Assembly (NCBI GenBank): GCA_949840855.1
Contig: CATKYP010000083.1
Coordinates: 1-5,048 of the forward strand
Direction: 5' to 3'
Length of the DNA: 5,048 bases
Source of the DNA: an uncultured Bacilli bacterium
Lineage (GTDB): Bacteria; Bacillota_I; Bacilli_A; RF39; UBA660
The position numbers were made by a program, and so were the translations under genes. The notes under the pieces are model-generated. The model searched no databases, was not told the DNA's origin, and worked only from the letters and a program-made list of their open reading frames with translations. Shown here one piece after another: positions 1 through 4,738 of this stretch. Position 1 is the first letter of the stretch, and every line of letters starts with the position of its first letter.

Positions 1-13
1 AAGAATTAGGCTG

Positions 14-18
14 GTTTA
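14..18. repeat. Left-end copy of the GTTTA core direct repeat
   Basis: GTTTA is present here and at 1625-1629. In an IS110 insertion the recombination core shared by donor and target appears once at each end, so this pair probably contains the core. The guide matches at 125-127 and 206-208 both end in GTT, which suggests the core is within GTT. The proposed left boundary depends on this assignment. Confidence 0.55.
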
Positions 19-29
19 AAGAGATAGTA

Positions 30-35
30 GATAAT
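30..35 (+). promoter_or_regulatory. -10 half of a circle-junction promoter for the bridge RNA
   Basis: GATAAT differs from consensus TATAAT at one base. No good -35 lies at the right distance in the integrated left flank. If the right end (through 1629) is joined to the left end (from 19), TTAGCA at 1618-1623 falls 17 bases upstream of this box. Known IS110 elements build their RNA promoter in this way, with the -35 in the right end and the -10 in the left end. Transcription would begin near 42, just before the first stem-loop at 54. Confidence 0.5.
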
Positions 36-53
36 AGTAATTTGGTACTATAA

Positions 54-97
54 AAGTGTAAGAAATAAATCTAGTAGTTAGATTGAAAATTACACTT
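54..97 (+). other. 5' stem-loop of the bridge RNA
   Basis: AAGTGTAA (54-61) pairs perfectly with TTACACTT (90-97). After an internal loop (62-67 and 85-89), AATCTA (68-73) pairs perfectly with TAGATT (79-84) around the loop GTAGT. In the known IS110 RNAs a 5' stem-loop precedes the two guide loops and helps transposase binding; that role here is by analogy. Confidence 0.6.
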
Positions 98-108
98 CTT
101 TTTATTAT

Positions 109-188
109 GATTGTAGTAGGATTGGTTAACGTATAGTAATTGGAATTAAAGTACTCGGCCTACAAAGTGTTAACTAACCTCTACATTC
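109..188 (+). other. Putative target-binding loop of the bridge RNA
   Basis: The stem pairs 109-110 with 187-188, 112-116 with 181-185, 118-120 with 178-180, 122-124 with 175-177 (one G-U), and GTTAAC 125-130 with GTTAAC 169-174. UUGGUU at 122-127 resembles the left flank CTGGTT at 11-16, so it is the likely left target guide. The right target guide is ambiguous: 174-179 (CTAACC) mirrors the donor loop layout, but 177-185 matches the right flank better (7 of 9). A second pairing register, 124-128 with 175-179, is also possible. Confidence 0.5.
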
Positions 189-191
189 AAT

Positions 192-277
192 ATTCGATTA
201 AGCAAGTTGAGGATGAAATAATACTCGTGTAAAGAACCAAACTGAGAGATTGTAGAAGTGTTAGAACCAATCGTAAT
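192..277 (+). other. Putative donor-binding loop of the bridge RNA
   Basis: The outer stem pairs CGATT (195-199) with AATCG (269-273), extended by 192-194 with 275-277 past one bulged base. The 5' strand of the internal loop holds AGCAAGTT (201-208), identical to the right end at 1620-1627. The 3' strand holds UUAGAACC (261-268), which can pair with GGTTTAA at 13-19 with one wobble and one mismatch. These are the expected positions of the left and right donor guides. The loop ends just before the transposase ribosome binding site at 287-293. Confidence 0.6.
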
Positions 278-301
278 TAAAGGAATAGGAAGGATTATAA
301 T

Positions 302-1507
302 ATGAAGTATGGAGTTGGAATTGATGTATCAAAAGGCAAAAGTACAGTAGCAATATTGAGTATTGAAGGAGAAGTAATTGAAATGCCTTTTAATATTAAT
401 CATGATGTCGAAGATTTAGAAAAGTTAGATACAAAATTACAAGAGTTTTCCAAAGAAGATTTAAAAGTAGTTCTCGAGCAAACAGGAACATATCATTTAC
501 CAATATTAACTTATTTGTTAGATAAAGGATATTGTGTAATTGCAGAGAATGCTTTAAAAATTAAAAAGTATTTAGATAGAAGTTTAAGAAAAGCAAAAAC
601 AGATAAAAAAGATTCATTAAAATTAGCAGAATATGCTTGTGATAATTGGTATAAATTAAAAGCAAATTTTATTGAAGAAGAAAAGTATAAAGAACTTAAA
701 TTTTTATCAAGACAATATTTTTCATTAAATTCTATGAAAGTACAACAAAAAGTAGATTTTTCAGATTTAATAGATATGTTATTTCCAGGATATTATCAAC
801 TACTAGAGGAGTGTAATTTTATAGTAGGATTAAAGATATTTGAAAAATTTAGTGATCCAGAAATTATTAAAAAAAAGAAATTAGAAACATTTTTAAATGA
901 TGTTGAAAAGATTGCACAAAAAATAGGACAAAAAAGAGCTGGTAGAAATTTAGCTATAAAAGTTTACGAACTAGCTAAAAAATCAGTTCCATCTTGTCCA
1001 TCAAATTCAAGCACACAACTTATATTAAATAAGCGTGTGGTTGCTTTAATCAATCTGATTGAAACAACTAATGAAATTATAGCAAAGATGAACGAAATTG
1101 CCAAGAGCATGGATGAATACAAAGAAGTAAGAAATATGAAAGGTGTTGGAGATAGATTAGCACCATTATTGATTGCAGAGATTGGAAATATAAGAAGATT
1201 TAAAAATGCTGGTAGTCTAATTGCTTATGCAGGAATAGATTCTCCACCATATCAATCTGGAAAGTATGAAGCAACAAATAGACATATTTCTAAACGAGGT
1301 AATAAGTATTTGAGAAAAACAGGATTTGAAGTTATGCAATCTATAAAATCATTTTGTAGAGTTGATTGTGAAGTTTATAATTATATAGTTAAAAAGGAAG
1401 CAGAAGGCAAATGTAAGAAATCAGCCAAAATAGCAGGATTAAATAAGTTTTTAAGGCAATATTATGGTATACTAAAGAAGAAATATATTGAATTAGGTAC
1501 TTGGTAG
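302..1507 (+). CDS. IS110-family transposase (DEDD recombinase)
   Basis: This enzyme excises the element as a circle and inserts it at sites chosen by its bridge RNA. The N-terminal RuvC-like DEDD domain (about residues 3-160) starts with GIDVSK (Asp8), then VLEQTGTYH (Glu59) and KTDKKDS (Asp101, Asp104). This is nearly the same spacing as the catalytic acidic residues of IS621. A helical linker covers about residues 165-270. The C-terminal Transposase_20 domain has KGVG (280-283), the GSLIAYAGIDS segment (304-314) and the conserved ISKRGNKYLR tail (329-338). Ser319, in YQSGKYE, is the likely catalytic serine that forms the covalent DNA link. The ATG follows AGGAAGG (287-293) by eight bases. 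The frame is open and undamaged, so the element may be active. At 401 residues it is longer than IS621 (326) but usual for clostridial members. Specific family name not determined. Confidence 0.95.
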   Translation: MKYGVGIDVSKGKSTVAILSIEGEVIEMPFNINHDVEDLEKLDTKLQEFSKEDLKVVLEQTGTYHLPILTYLLDKGYCVIAENALKIKKYLDRSLRKAKTDKKDSLKLAEYACDNWYKLKANFIEEEKYKELKFLSRQYFSLNSMKVQQKVDFSDLIDMLFPGYYQLLEECNFIVGLKIFEKFSDPEIIKKKKLETFLNDVEKIAQKIGQKRAGRNLAIKVYELAKKSVPSCPSNSSTQLILNKRVVALINLIETTNEIIAKMNEIAKSMDEYKEVRNMKGVGDRLAPLLIAEIGNIRRFKNAGSLIAYAGIDSPPYQSGKYEATNRHISKRGNKYLRKTGFEVMQSIKSFCRVDCEVYNYIVKKEAEGKCKKSAKIAGLNKFLRQYYGILKKKYIELGTW

Positions 1508-1539
1508 GTCTTAAGATATAATTGTTAAAAAAAGACCTA
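1505..1539 (+). other. Hairpin overlapping the transposase stop codon
   Basis: TAGGTCTT (1505-1512, including the TAG stop) pairs perfectly with AAGACCTA (1532-1539), enclosing a 19-base A/T-rich loop. No T-tract follows on the + strand, so it is not an ordinary terminator for the transposase. Its 3' arm is the same segment used by the hairpin at 1533-1550, so only one of the two can form at a time. Confidence 0.45.
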
Positions 1540-1550
1540 GCAATAGGTCT
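1527..1550 (-). terminator. Intrinsic terminator on the - strand in the IS right end
   Basis: AGACCTA (1533-1539) and TAGGTCT (1544-1550) form a perfect seven-pair stem around a four-base loop. Read on the - strand, the stem is followed at once by seven T (A-run at 1527-1533). This is the standard form of a rho-independent terminator. It would stop transcription entering the element from the right, shielding the transposase mRNA and bridge RNA from antisense reading. The protective role is inferred. Confidence 0.6.
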
Positions 1551-1617
1551 GCGTTAGCATGTCTAAATTTATAATTAAAAAAAGTTATAAAAATTCATAA
1601 AAAGTACTTGATTTATA

Positions 1618-1623
1618 TTAGCA
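1618..1623 (+). promoter_or_regulatory. -35 half of the circle-junction promoter
   Basis: TTAGCA matches four of six bases of TTGACA. In the integrated element no suitable -10 follows. After circular joining at the GTTTA core, GATAAT (30-35) would lie exactly 17 bases downstream. TTGATT at 1608-1613 is an alternative, but only with a 20-base spacer to GATAGT at 23-28. The assignment rests on spacing and on the known behaviour of IS110 circles. Confidence 0.4.
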
Positions 1624-1624
1624 A

Positions 1625-1629
1625 GTTTA
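1625..1629. repeat. Right-end copy of the GTTTA core direct repeat
   Basis: This is the second GTTTA of the pair that brackets the element. It is preceded by AGCAA, so AGCAAGTT (1620-1627) is the putative left donor sequence plus core. The bases after it (TAGGTGG) would be the right half of the original target. Confidence 0.55.
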
Positions 1630-1633
1630 TAGG

Positions 1634-1648
1634 TGGCTTAACTAGCCA
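1634..1648. promoter_or_regulatory. Inverted repeat between the IS right end and the XRE gene
   Basis: TGGCT (1634-1638) and AGCCA (1644-1648) are perfect five-base arms around TAACT. The dyad begins five bases after the element's right end and directly precedes the putative -35 at 1649, where a repressor operator would be expected. It might serve the XRE protein encoded just downstream, or be part of the target that the element recognised. The arms are short, so chance is possible. Confidence 0.35.
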
Positions 1649-1677
1649 TTGTTATAAATAATCATAGATAATAAAAT
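1649..1677 (+). promoter_or_regulatory. Possible promoter of the XRE-hydrolase operon
   Basis: TTGTTA (1649-1654, four of six consensus bases) and TAAAAT (1672-1677, five of six) are 17 bases apart. The start point would be near 1684, giving a leader of fewer than 20 bases before the ATG at 1702, which is very short. In DNA this AT-rich such matches are common, so confidence is low. The promoter would lie wholly outside the insertion and could have survived it. Confidence 0.35.
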
Positions 1678-1701
1678 AGTTCTTGAAAGGAGAAGTATTT
1701 T

Positions 1702-2493
1702 ATGCAAGATAAAAAAAATTTTGGAAAATATATTACAGAAAAAAGGAAAGAGGCAAATTTAACACAAGAAGAATTAGCAAATAAATTATATGTAATTCCT
1801 ACTACTATATCAAAGTGGGAACGAGGAATCTCTTATCCTGATATAACAGTTATAACAAATTTATGTAAGGAATTAAATATATCAGAACACGAATTTTTTA
1901 CTGCCTGTGATGATGAAGCAATGAACAAGGAAAAAAAAGAAATTCAAAAATATAGGGCAATTAAAAAATGGCTATTTAATATTATAAATTTAGGGTATTT
2001 GATTGGAATTATTACTTGCTTTATTTGTAATTTAGTAATAGATCATAAATTATCTTGGTTTTTAATAGTTCTGTTAGGATTTTTGATTTCTTTTTCTATA
2101 ACAAGTTTTCCTTTTTATCTTAAAAATAATAAATATAAAATTTGTAAAATTTCTGCTATTGTTACAATTTTAGTTTATATATTATTGTTTACTATAAATT
2201 ATGTTAATAATGGAAACTGGTTATTAAGCAGTTATTTAATTGCATCCTTCGTTTTTATCTTTTTGTGGATTTCTATTTTAATATGTACTTTTACTAAAAT
2301 TGCTCTTTATTATAAAATTTCTATTAGTTTATTTATGTTATCAGTTGTTACAGTATTTACGAATCAGTTTTGTGCAAAAGTATTAGATATTCCCAATAAT
2401 GATAGTAATATACCTAATGTGATTTGTGCTGTAATTATGGTAATAATTGCATCTTATATGGGATTAAAGCAATTTTCTAGTAAAAAGGATTGA
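1702..2493 (+). CDS. XRE-family helix-turn-helix protein with multi-pass membrane domain
   Basis: This is a predicted membrane-anchored transcription regulator of 263 residues. Residues 7-62 form an XRE/Cro-C1 DNA-binding domain: the run LTQEELANKLYV followed by TTISKWERGISYPD is the classic recognition-helix region. A charged linker (70-88) leads to about six hydrophobic segments near residues 91-111, 118-140, 146-168, 173-196, 200-225 and 237-255. The C terminus ends in KQFSSKKD, a positive tail expected on the cytoplasmic side. The start is supported by AAAGGAG at 1686-1692, nine bases before the ATG. The hydrolase gene starts four bases after the stop, so both are probably one operon. Such HTH-membrane fusions are common in low-GC Bacillota, but their signals are mostly unknown. 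The ligand and regulated genes cannot be read from the sequence; autoregulation is only a guess. Confidence 0.88.
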   Translation: MQDKKNFGKYITEKRKEANLTQEELANKLYVIPTTISKWERGISYPDITVITNLCKELNISEHEFFTACDDEAMNKEKKEIQKYRAIKKWLFNIINLGYLIGIITCFICNLVIDHKLSWFLIVLLGFLISFSITSFPFYLKNNKYKICKISAIVTILVYILLFTINYVNNGNWLLSSYLIASFVFIFLWISILICTFTKIALYYKISISLFMLSVVTVFTNQFCAKVLDIPNNDSNIPNVICAVIMVIIASYMGLKQFSSKKD

Positions 2494-2497
2494 TAGT

Positions 2498-3127
2498 ATG
2501 AGAAATATTTTAATTCATGGATTAGGACAAAATAATCAAAGTTGGTGTAATACAGTTACTTATTTAAAGAAAAATGGAATTGAGTCAATATGTCCTAGTT
2601 TATATGAAATAACTAATAATACTTTACTAAATTATAAAAATTTGTATGATGAATTTTCTGATTTTTGTAATAATCAAGAAGAAAAAGTAAATCTATGTGG
2701 ACTTTCATTAGGTGGAATATTAGCATTAGACTTTGCTAAAGAATATCCAGAAAAGGTAAATTCTATTATTTTAATTGGAACACCATATAAAATACCAAAA
2801 GCACTTTTTAAAGTACAAAACTTAATATTTAAGATGATGCCAAAAAGGACATTTGAAAAAATGGGGTGTTCCAAAAGAAAATTTATCACTTTAGTTAATT
2901 CAATGTGTAATCTTAATATTGCAAAAGATTTAAACAAAATAAAATGTAAAAGTTTAATTTTGTGTGGTGCTAAGGACAATGTGAATATGGAAAGTGCTAA
3001 GTTATTAAATAATAGTATAAAAAATAGTAAATTTAAAATCATAAGCAATTCATCACATGAGGTTAATGTTGATAATCCAAAAGAACTTTCCAATATAATT
3101 TATAATTTTTGGAAAGATAATCAATGA
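2498..3127 (+). CDS. Small alpha/beta hydrolase
   Basis: This is a cytoplasmic hydrolase of the alpha/beta fold, 209 residues long, probably an esterase, lipase or related acyl hydrolase; the substrate is unknown. The N-terminal strand ends in HGLGQ (residues 7-11), the oxyanion-hole motif. The nucleophile elbow is GLSLGG with Ser70. Asp160 in CGAKDN and His187 in SSHEVN are in the right places to complete the triad. The cap region (about 98-140) is short and lysine-rich (KVQNLIFKMMPKR), perhaps a lid or membrane-contact segment. There is no signal peptide. The length is near the lower end for the fold, but all core elements are present. The ribosome site AAAGGA (2484-2489) lies inside the end of the XRE gene and the gap is four bases, which points to co-transcription. 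Family is secure, specific function is not. Confidence 0.88.
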   Translation: MRNILIHGLGQNNQSWCNTVTYLKKNGIESICPSLYEITNNTLLNYKNLYDEFSDFCNNQEEKVNLCGLSLGGILALDFAKEYPEKVNSIILIGTPYKIPKALFKVQNLIFKMMPKRTFEKMGCSKRKFITLVNSMCNLNIAKDLNKIKCKSLILCGAKDNVNMESAKLLNNSIKNSKFKIISNSSHEVNVDNPKELSNIIYNFWKDNQ

Positions 3128-3130
3128 TTC

Positions 3131-3139
3131 AATTACAAT
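3131..3139 (+). repeat. AATTACAAT motif, copy 1, three bases after the hydrolase stop
   Basis: The same nine bases occur at 4121-4129 and 4706-4714, each time three or four bases after a stop codon. Copy 1 and copy 3 share further spaced blocks (TAT, AGATTT, CTCTTT) over about 45 bases. No function is known to me. Confidence 0.4.
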
Positions 3140-3203
3140 TTTATGGGTAGATTTTAAATTTGCTCTTTAATTATATAGACAGATACTAGCAAGAAATATC
3201 GGA

Positions 3204-3209
3204 TATAAT
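3204..3209 (+). promoter_or_regulatory. Possible -10 box for the AraC-type gene
   Basis: TATAAT is a perfect -10 hexamer 51 bases before the ATG at 3260. The only good -35-like box, TAGACA at 3176-3181 (five of six), is 22 bases away, which is too far for an ordinary promoter. Either the promoter needs an activator, as is common near AraC-type genes, or one of the two boxes is a chance match. The rest of the 132-base gap shows no strong hairpin or terminator. Confidence 0.35.
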
Positions 3210-3259
3210 AAATCTTTTTGAGTTAAAATTTATTTAGAAACTGAAAAGGAGAGAAAGTT

Positions 3260-3685
3260 ATGAATTGGAGTGAATCTATTAGTAGAGCTATTGAATATAT
3301 AGAAAGTAATTTAACGAATGATATTACTATTCAAGATATTGCAGATTATTCATATACATCATCATTTTATTTTCAAAAGGGATTTGCTATGTTATGTGGT
3401 TATTCAATAAGTGAATATATTAGAAATAGAAAATTATCACTTGCAGGATATGAATTATTGAATACTAATAATAAAATAATTGATATAGCTTTAAAATATG
3501 GATATGATTCTCCAGATAGTTTTACAAAAGCCTTCACAAGATTTCATGGTTCTACTCCAACAGCAGTTCGTAATGGTGCTAAAATAAAAGAATTTACACC
3601 ATTAAAAATAAATTTAATTTTGAAAGGTGGAAATACTATGGAGTATAAAATAGAAGGAAAGAGGCATTTAAAGTTGTTGGGTTGA
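3260..3685 (+). CDS. AraC HTH half of the split regulator
   Basis: This open frame encodes 141 residues. The first helix-turn-helix covers about residues 22-46 (TIQDIADYSYTSSFYFQKGF) and the second about 70-98, with the AraC signature IALKYGYDSPDSFTKAFTRFHG followed by TP. The tail KIKEFTPLKINLILKGGNTMEYKIE is the usual linker to the effector domain, after which the frame goes wrong for the last nine residues. AAGGAG at 3246-3251 lies eight bases before the ATG and fixes the start. A truncated product of this kind could still bind DNA constitutively; that is speculation. Confidence 0.7.
   Translation: MNWSESISRAIEYIESNLTNDITIQDIADYSYTSSFYFQKGFAMLCGYSISEYIRNRKLSLAGYELLNTNNKIIDIALKYGYDSPDSFTKAFTRFHGSTPTAVRNGAKIKEFTPLKINLILKGGNTMEYKIEGKRHLKLLG
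3638..3640 (+). promoter_or_regulatory. Internal ATG with strong ribosome site inside the AraC gene
   Basis: GAAAGGTGG (3622-3630) lies seven bases before an in-frame ATG at the start of the effector domain (MEYKIEGK). It could allow separate translation of the effector domain in an intact gene. In this copy it would run into the frameshift and stop at 3683. The site may also be fortuitous, because lysine-glycine-glycine codons (KGG) create the same bases. Confidence 0.3.
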
Positions 3686-4116
3686 AGGATAGTTTCAAAT
3701 ATGGAACTGCATATAAAGATGTCCCAAAGATATGGAAAAAGTTTTTTATGAAAAGTGCATTTAATAAAATAAATGCAAAGTATGCTGTTAATATTGATAT
3801 TAATATGGGATGTGATGTATTTGATTATATGATTGGAGATGACTATAATTCAGAAGTAAAAATACCTAAAGATTTTGAAGTTATAGAAATTCCAAAATTT
3901 ACTTGGGAAGTTTTTTCTTGTATAGGTCCTGCAAGTACGAAAATGAAAGAAATAAATGAGAGAATATTTAAAGAATGGTTACCTAATTCAAATAATTACG
4001 AAATTGCAGCAGGATATAATATTGAAATGTATTCAAATCCTAAAGATTATAAAAAGGGAATAGATGATGAAAAATATTATTGTGAAATTTGGATTCCAAT
4101 TAAGAAAAAACAATAA
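3682..4116 (+). CDS. Effector-binding (GyrI/Cass2-like) half of the split regulator
   Basis: The frame can be opened at TTG 3682, which overlaps the TGA of the first half, giving 144 residues, but this start has no Shine-Dalgarno site of its own and would remove the first strand of the domain. The correct frame really extends back to about 3658. Family marks are YKDVPKIWKKFF near the start, FTWEVFSCIGPA (about residues 73-84), the WLPN run (97-100), YNIEMYSNP, and the closing YYCEIWIPIKK. The conserved glutamate in EMY and that in EIWIP are typical ligand-pocket residues of the family. Translation by coupling at the TTGA overlap is possible but would probably give an unstable fragment. Confidence 0.65.
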   Translation: MKDSFKYGTAYKDVPKIWKKFFMKSAFNKINAKYAVNIDINMGCDVFDYMIGDDYNSEVKIPKDFEVIEIPKFTWEVFSCIGPASTKMKEINERIFKEWLPNSNNYEIAAGYNIEMYSNPKDYKKGIDDEKYYCEIWIPIKKKQ

Positions 4117-4120
4117 TACA

Positions 4121-4129
4121 AATTACAAT
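4121..4129 (+). repeat. AATTACAAT motif, copy 2, four bases after the AraC-type gene stop
   Basis: This copy lies in the 31-base gap between the AraC-type gene and the GrpB-type gene, just before the GrpB ribosome site. Unlike copies 1 and 3 it has no similarity beyond the nine bases. Confidence 0.35.
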
Positions 4130-4147
4130 TTGAAAGTGAGATGTGCT

Positions 4148-4702
4148 ATGAAATTAAAATGTATGACTTTAGATGAACTATGGAATTTATTTCCTATAAC
4201 TTTTGTTGATGCGAATGCTAACTTTAAAAATATCTATATAGAAGAAGAACAAAATTTAAAATTTTTATTAGGTAATTACATTGAGAGAATCAGTCATATA
4301 GGTAGCACTTCAATAGAAAATATAAAGACAAAACCTATTATAGATATTTTAATAGAAATAAATTTTAATAATAAAATTATTGTAAAAGATATATTGCTTA
4401 ATAATAATTATCTTCTAATGAACGAAAATACAAGCAAAATATCATTTAATAAGGGATATACCATAAATGGTTATGCTGACAAAGTATTTCATATTCATAT
4501 AAAGAAATATGGAGATTGTGATGAATTATATTTTAGAGATTATCTCAATGATAATTTAGATAAATCTAAAGAATATGAAAAATTAAAGTTAGAGTTGTAT
4601 AACAAATTTAAACCAAACAGAGATTTATATACAGATGGTAAAACTAAATTTGTCAATGAAATAGTTGAAAAAGCCAAAGAAATTTATAAAGATAGATATT
4701 AG
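4148..4702 (+). CDS. GrpB (UPF0157) family, nucleotidyltransferase-fold protein
   Basis: This is a 184-residue cytoplasmic protein of the GrpB/UPF0157 family, which has a nucleotidyltransferase-like fold; its substrate is not established. Family marks are HIGSTSI (50-56), KPIIDILIEI (62-71), the FHIHI strand (114-118), LYFRDYL (127-133) and the C-terminal pattern of KEYEKLKLELYNKF then YTDGKTKFV. The GSTS motif and Asp66 match the expected nucleotide-binding positions, but the usual second acidic residue two positions later is replaced by Leu68, as is common in this family. I chose ATG 4148 over the longer open frame from 4064, because AAAGTGAG (4132-4139) lies eight bases before it, the extra 28 residues overlap the AraC-type gene, and homologues of this subtype begin close to MTLDELW. 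It may be co-transcribed with the broken AraC gene, 31 bases upstream. Confidence 0.85.
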   Translation: MKLKCMTLDELWNLFPITFVDANANFKNIYIEEEQNLKFLLGNYIERISHIGSTSIENIKTKPIIDILIEINFNNKIIVKDILLNNNYLLMNENTSKISFNKGYTINGYADKVFHIHIKKYGDCDELYFRDYLNDNLDKSKEYEKLKLELYNKFKPNRDLYTDGKTKFVNEIVEKAKEIYKDRY

Positions 4703-4705
4703 CAA

Positions 4706-4714
4706 AATTACAAT
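4706..4714 (+). repeat. AATTACAAT motif, copy 3, three bases after the GrpB stop
   Basis: With copy 1 it shares not only the nine bases but spaced blocks that follow (TAT, then AGATTT, then CTCTTT, then a TTATA-type run). A T-run at 4732-4739 follows without a convincing stem, so I do not call a terminator here. Confidence 0.4.
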
Positions 4715-4738
4715 CATATTTAAGATTTACTCTTTTTT

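Larger units (their letters stand above)
42..280 (+). ncRNA. Candidate IS110 bridge RNA
   Basis: No ORF occupies this stretch, yet it folds by eye into three ordered modules. The first is a 5' stem-loop: 54-61 pairs with 90-97 and, beyond an internal loop, 68-73 pairs with 79-84 around a five-base loop. The second is a large stem: 109-130 pairs with 169-188 with two one-base bulges and one G-U pair, closing a loop at 131-168 with weak internal stems (such as 135-138 with 152-155); this is the putative target-binding loop. The third is the putative donor-binding loop: 192-199 pairs with 269-277 with one bulge, then an internal loop (200-217 and 254-268), then an imperfect apical stem (218-226 with 246-253). 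In IS110 elements such an RNA binds the transposase and pairs with target and donor DNA. Bases 201-208 equal the right end at 1620-1627, as a donor guide should. The 5' and 3' ends are estimates. It is longer than the roughly 177-nt RNA of IS621. Confidence 0.72.
14..1629 (+). mobile_element. IS110-family insertion sequence, complete, with mapped ends
   Basis: The element consists of a long non-coding left end (about 288 bases), a 401-codon transposase gene and a short right end (about 120 bases). IS110 elements lack terminal inverted repeats and do not make conventional target duplications, so I placed the ends by other means. GTTTA occurs at 14-18 and again at 1625-1629. The right-end copy is preceded by AGCAAG, which matches the putative donor guide in the left-end RNA (201-208). 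The long left end and short right end fit the IS110 subgroup, whose guide RNA lies upstream of the transposase, better than the IS1111 subgroup. The insertion lies 72 bases before the XRE regulator gene, in what would be its promoter region. The restored empty site would read GGCTG, then GTTTA, then TAGGTGG. The family assignment is secure; the exact ends are an inference. Confidence 0.8.
3260..4116 (+). pseudogene. AraC-family regulator with GyrI/Cass2-like effector domain, frameshifted
   Basis: The family is a DNA-binding activator or repressor of about 285-290 residues: an N-terminal AraC double HTH followed by a SHS2-type effector-binding domain that binds small, often drug-like molecules. 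Here the two halves lie in different frames. The first frame ends with KIEGKRHLKLLG and a stop at 3683-3685. From about 3658 the other frame reads KEAFKVVGLKDSF, which is what the family has after KIE. A one-base deletion in the GGAAAG run at 3656-3661 (for example one A lost) explains this exactly and restores about 285 residues. I see no slippery heptamer for programmed -1 shifting. The rest of both frames is intact, so the break is recent or is a sequencing error. Neither half alone should act as a ligand-responsive regulator. Confidence 0.75.

Noticed and set aside
155..166. CGGCCTACA in the putative target loop resembles enterobacterial REP sequences, known targets of IS621
   Set aside because: The host is clearly a low-GC Gram-positive without such REP elements, and this segment lies at the apex of the loop, not where I place the guides. 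I treat it as coincidence.
2674..3093. A 139-codon open frame on the - strand
   Set aside because: It lies wholly antisense to the alpha/beta hydrolase gene, whose catalytic motifs are intact. It shows no recognisable domain and its leucine/isoleucine-rich protein is what the reverse of AT-rich code gives.
3682..3684. TTG as the genuine start of an independent effector-domain gene
   Set aside because: The same frame continues upstream with family-like residues (KEAFKVVG), and there is no Shine-Dalgarno site. A frameshift of one gene explains it better.
4064..4147. Longer start for the GrpB-type protein
   Set aside because: The extra 28 residues overlap the end of the AraC-type gene, read as low-complexity N/K-rich sequence, and have no good ribosome site. 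ATG 4148 has one at the right distance.
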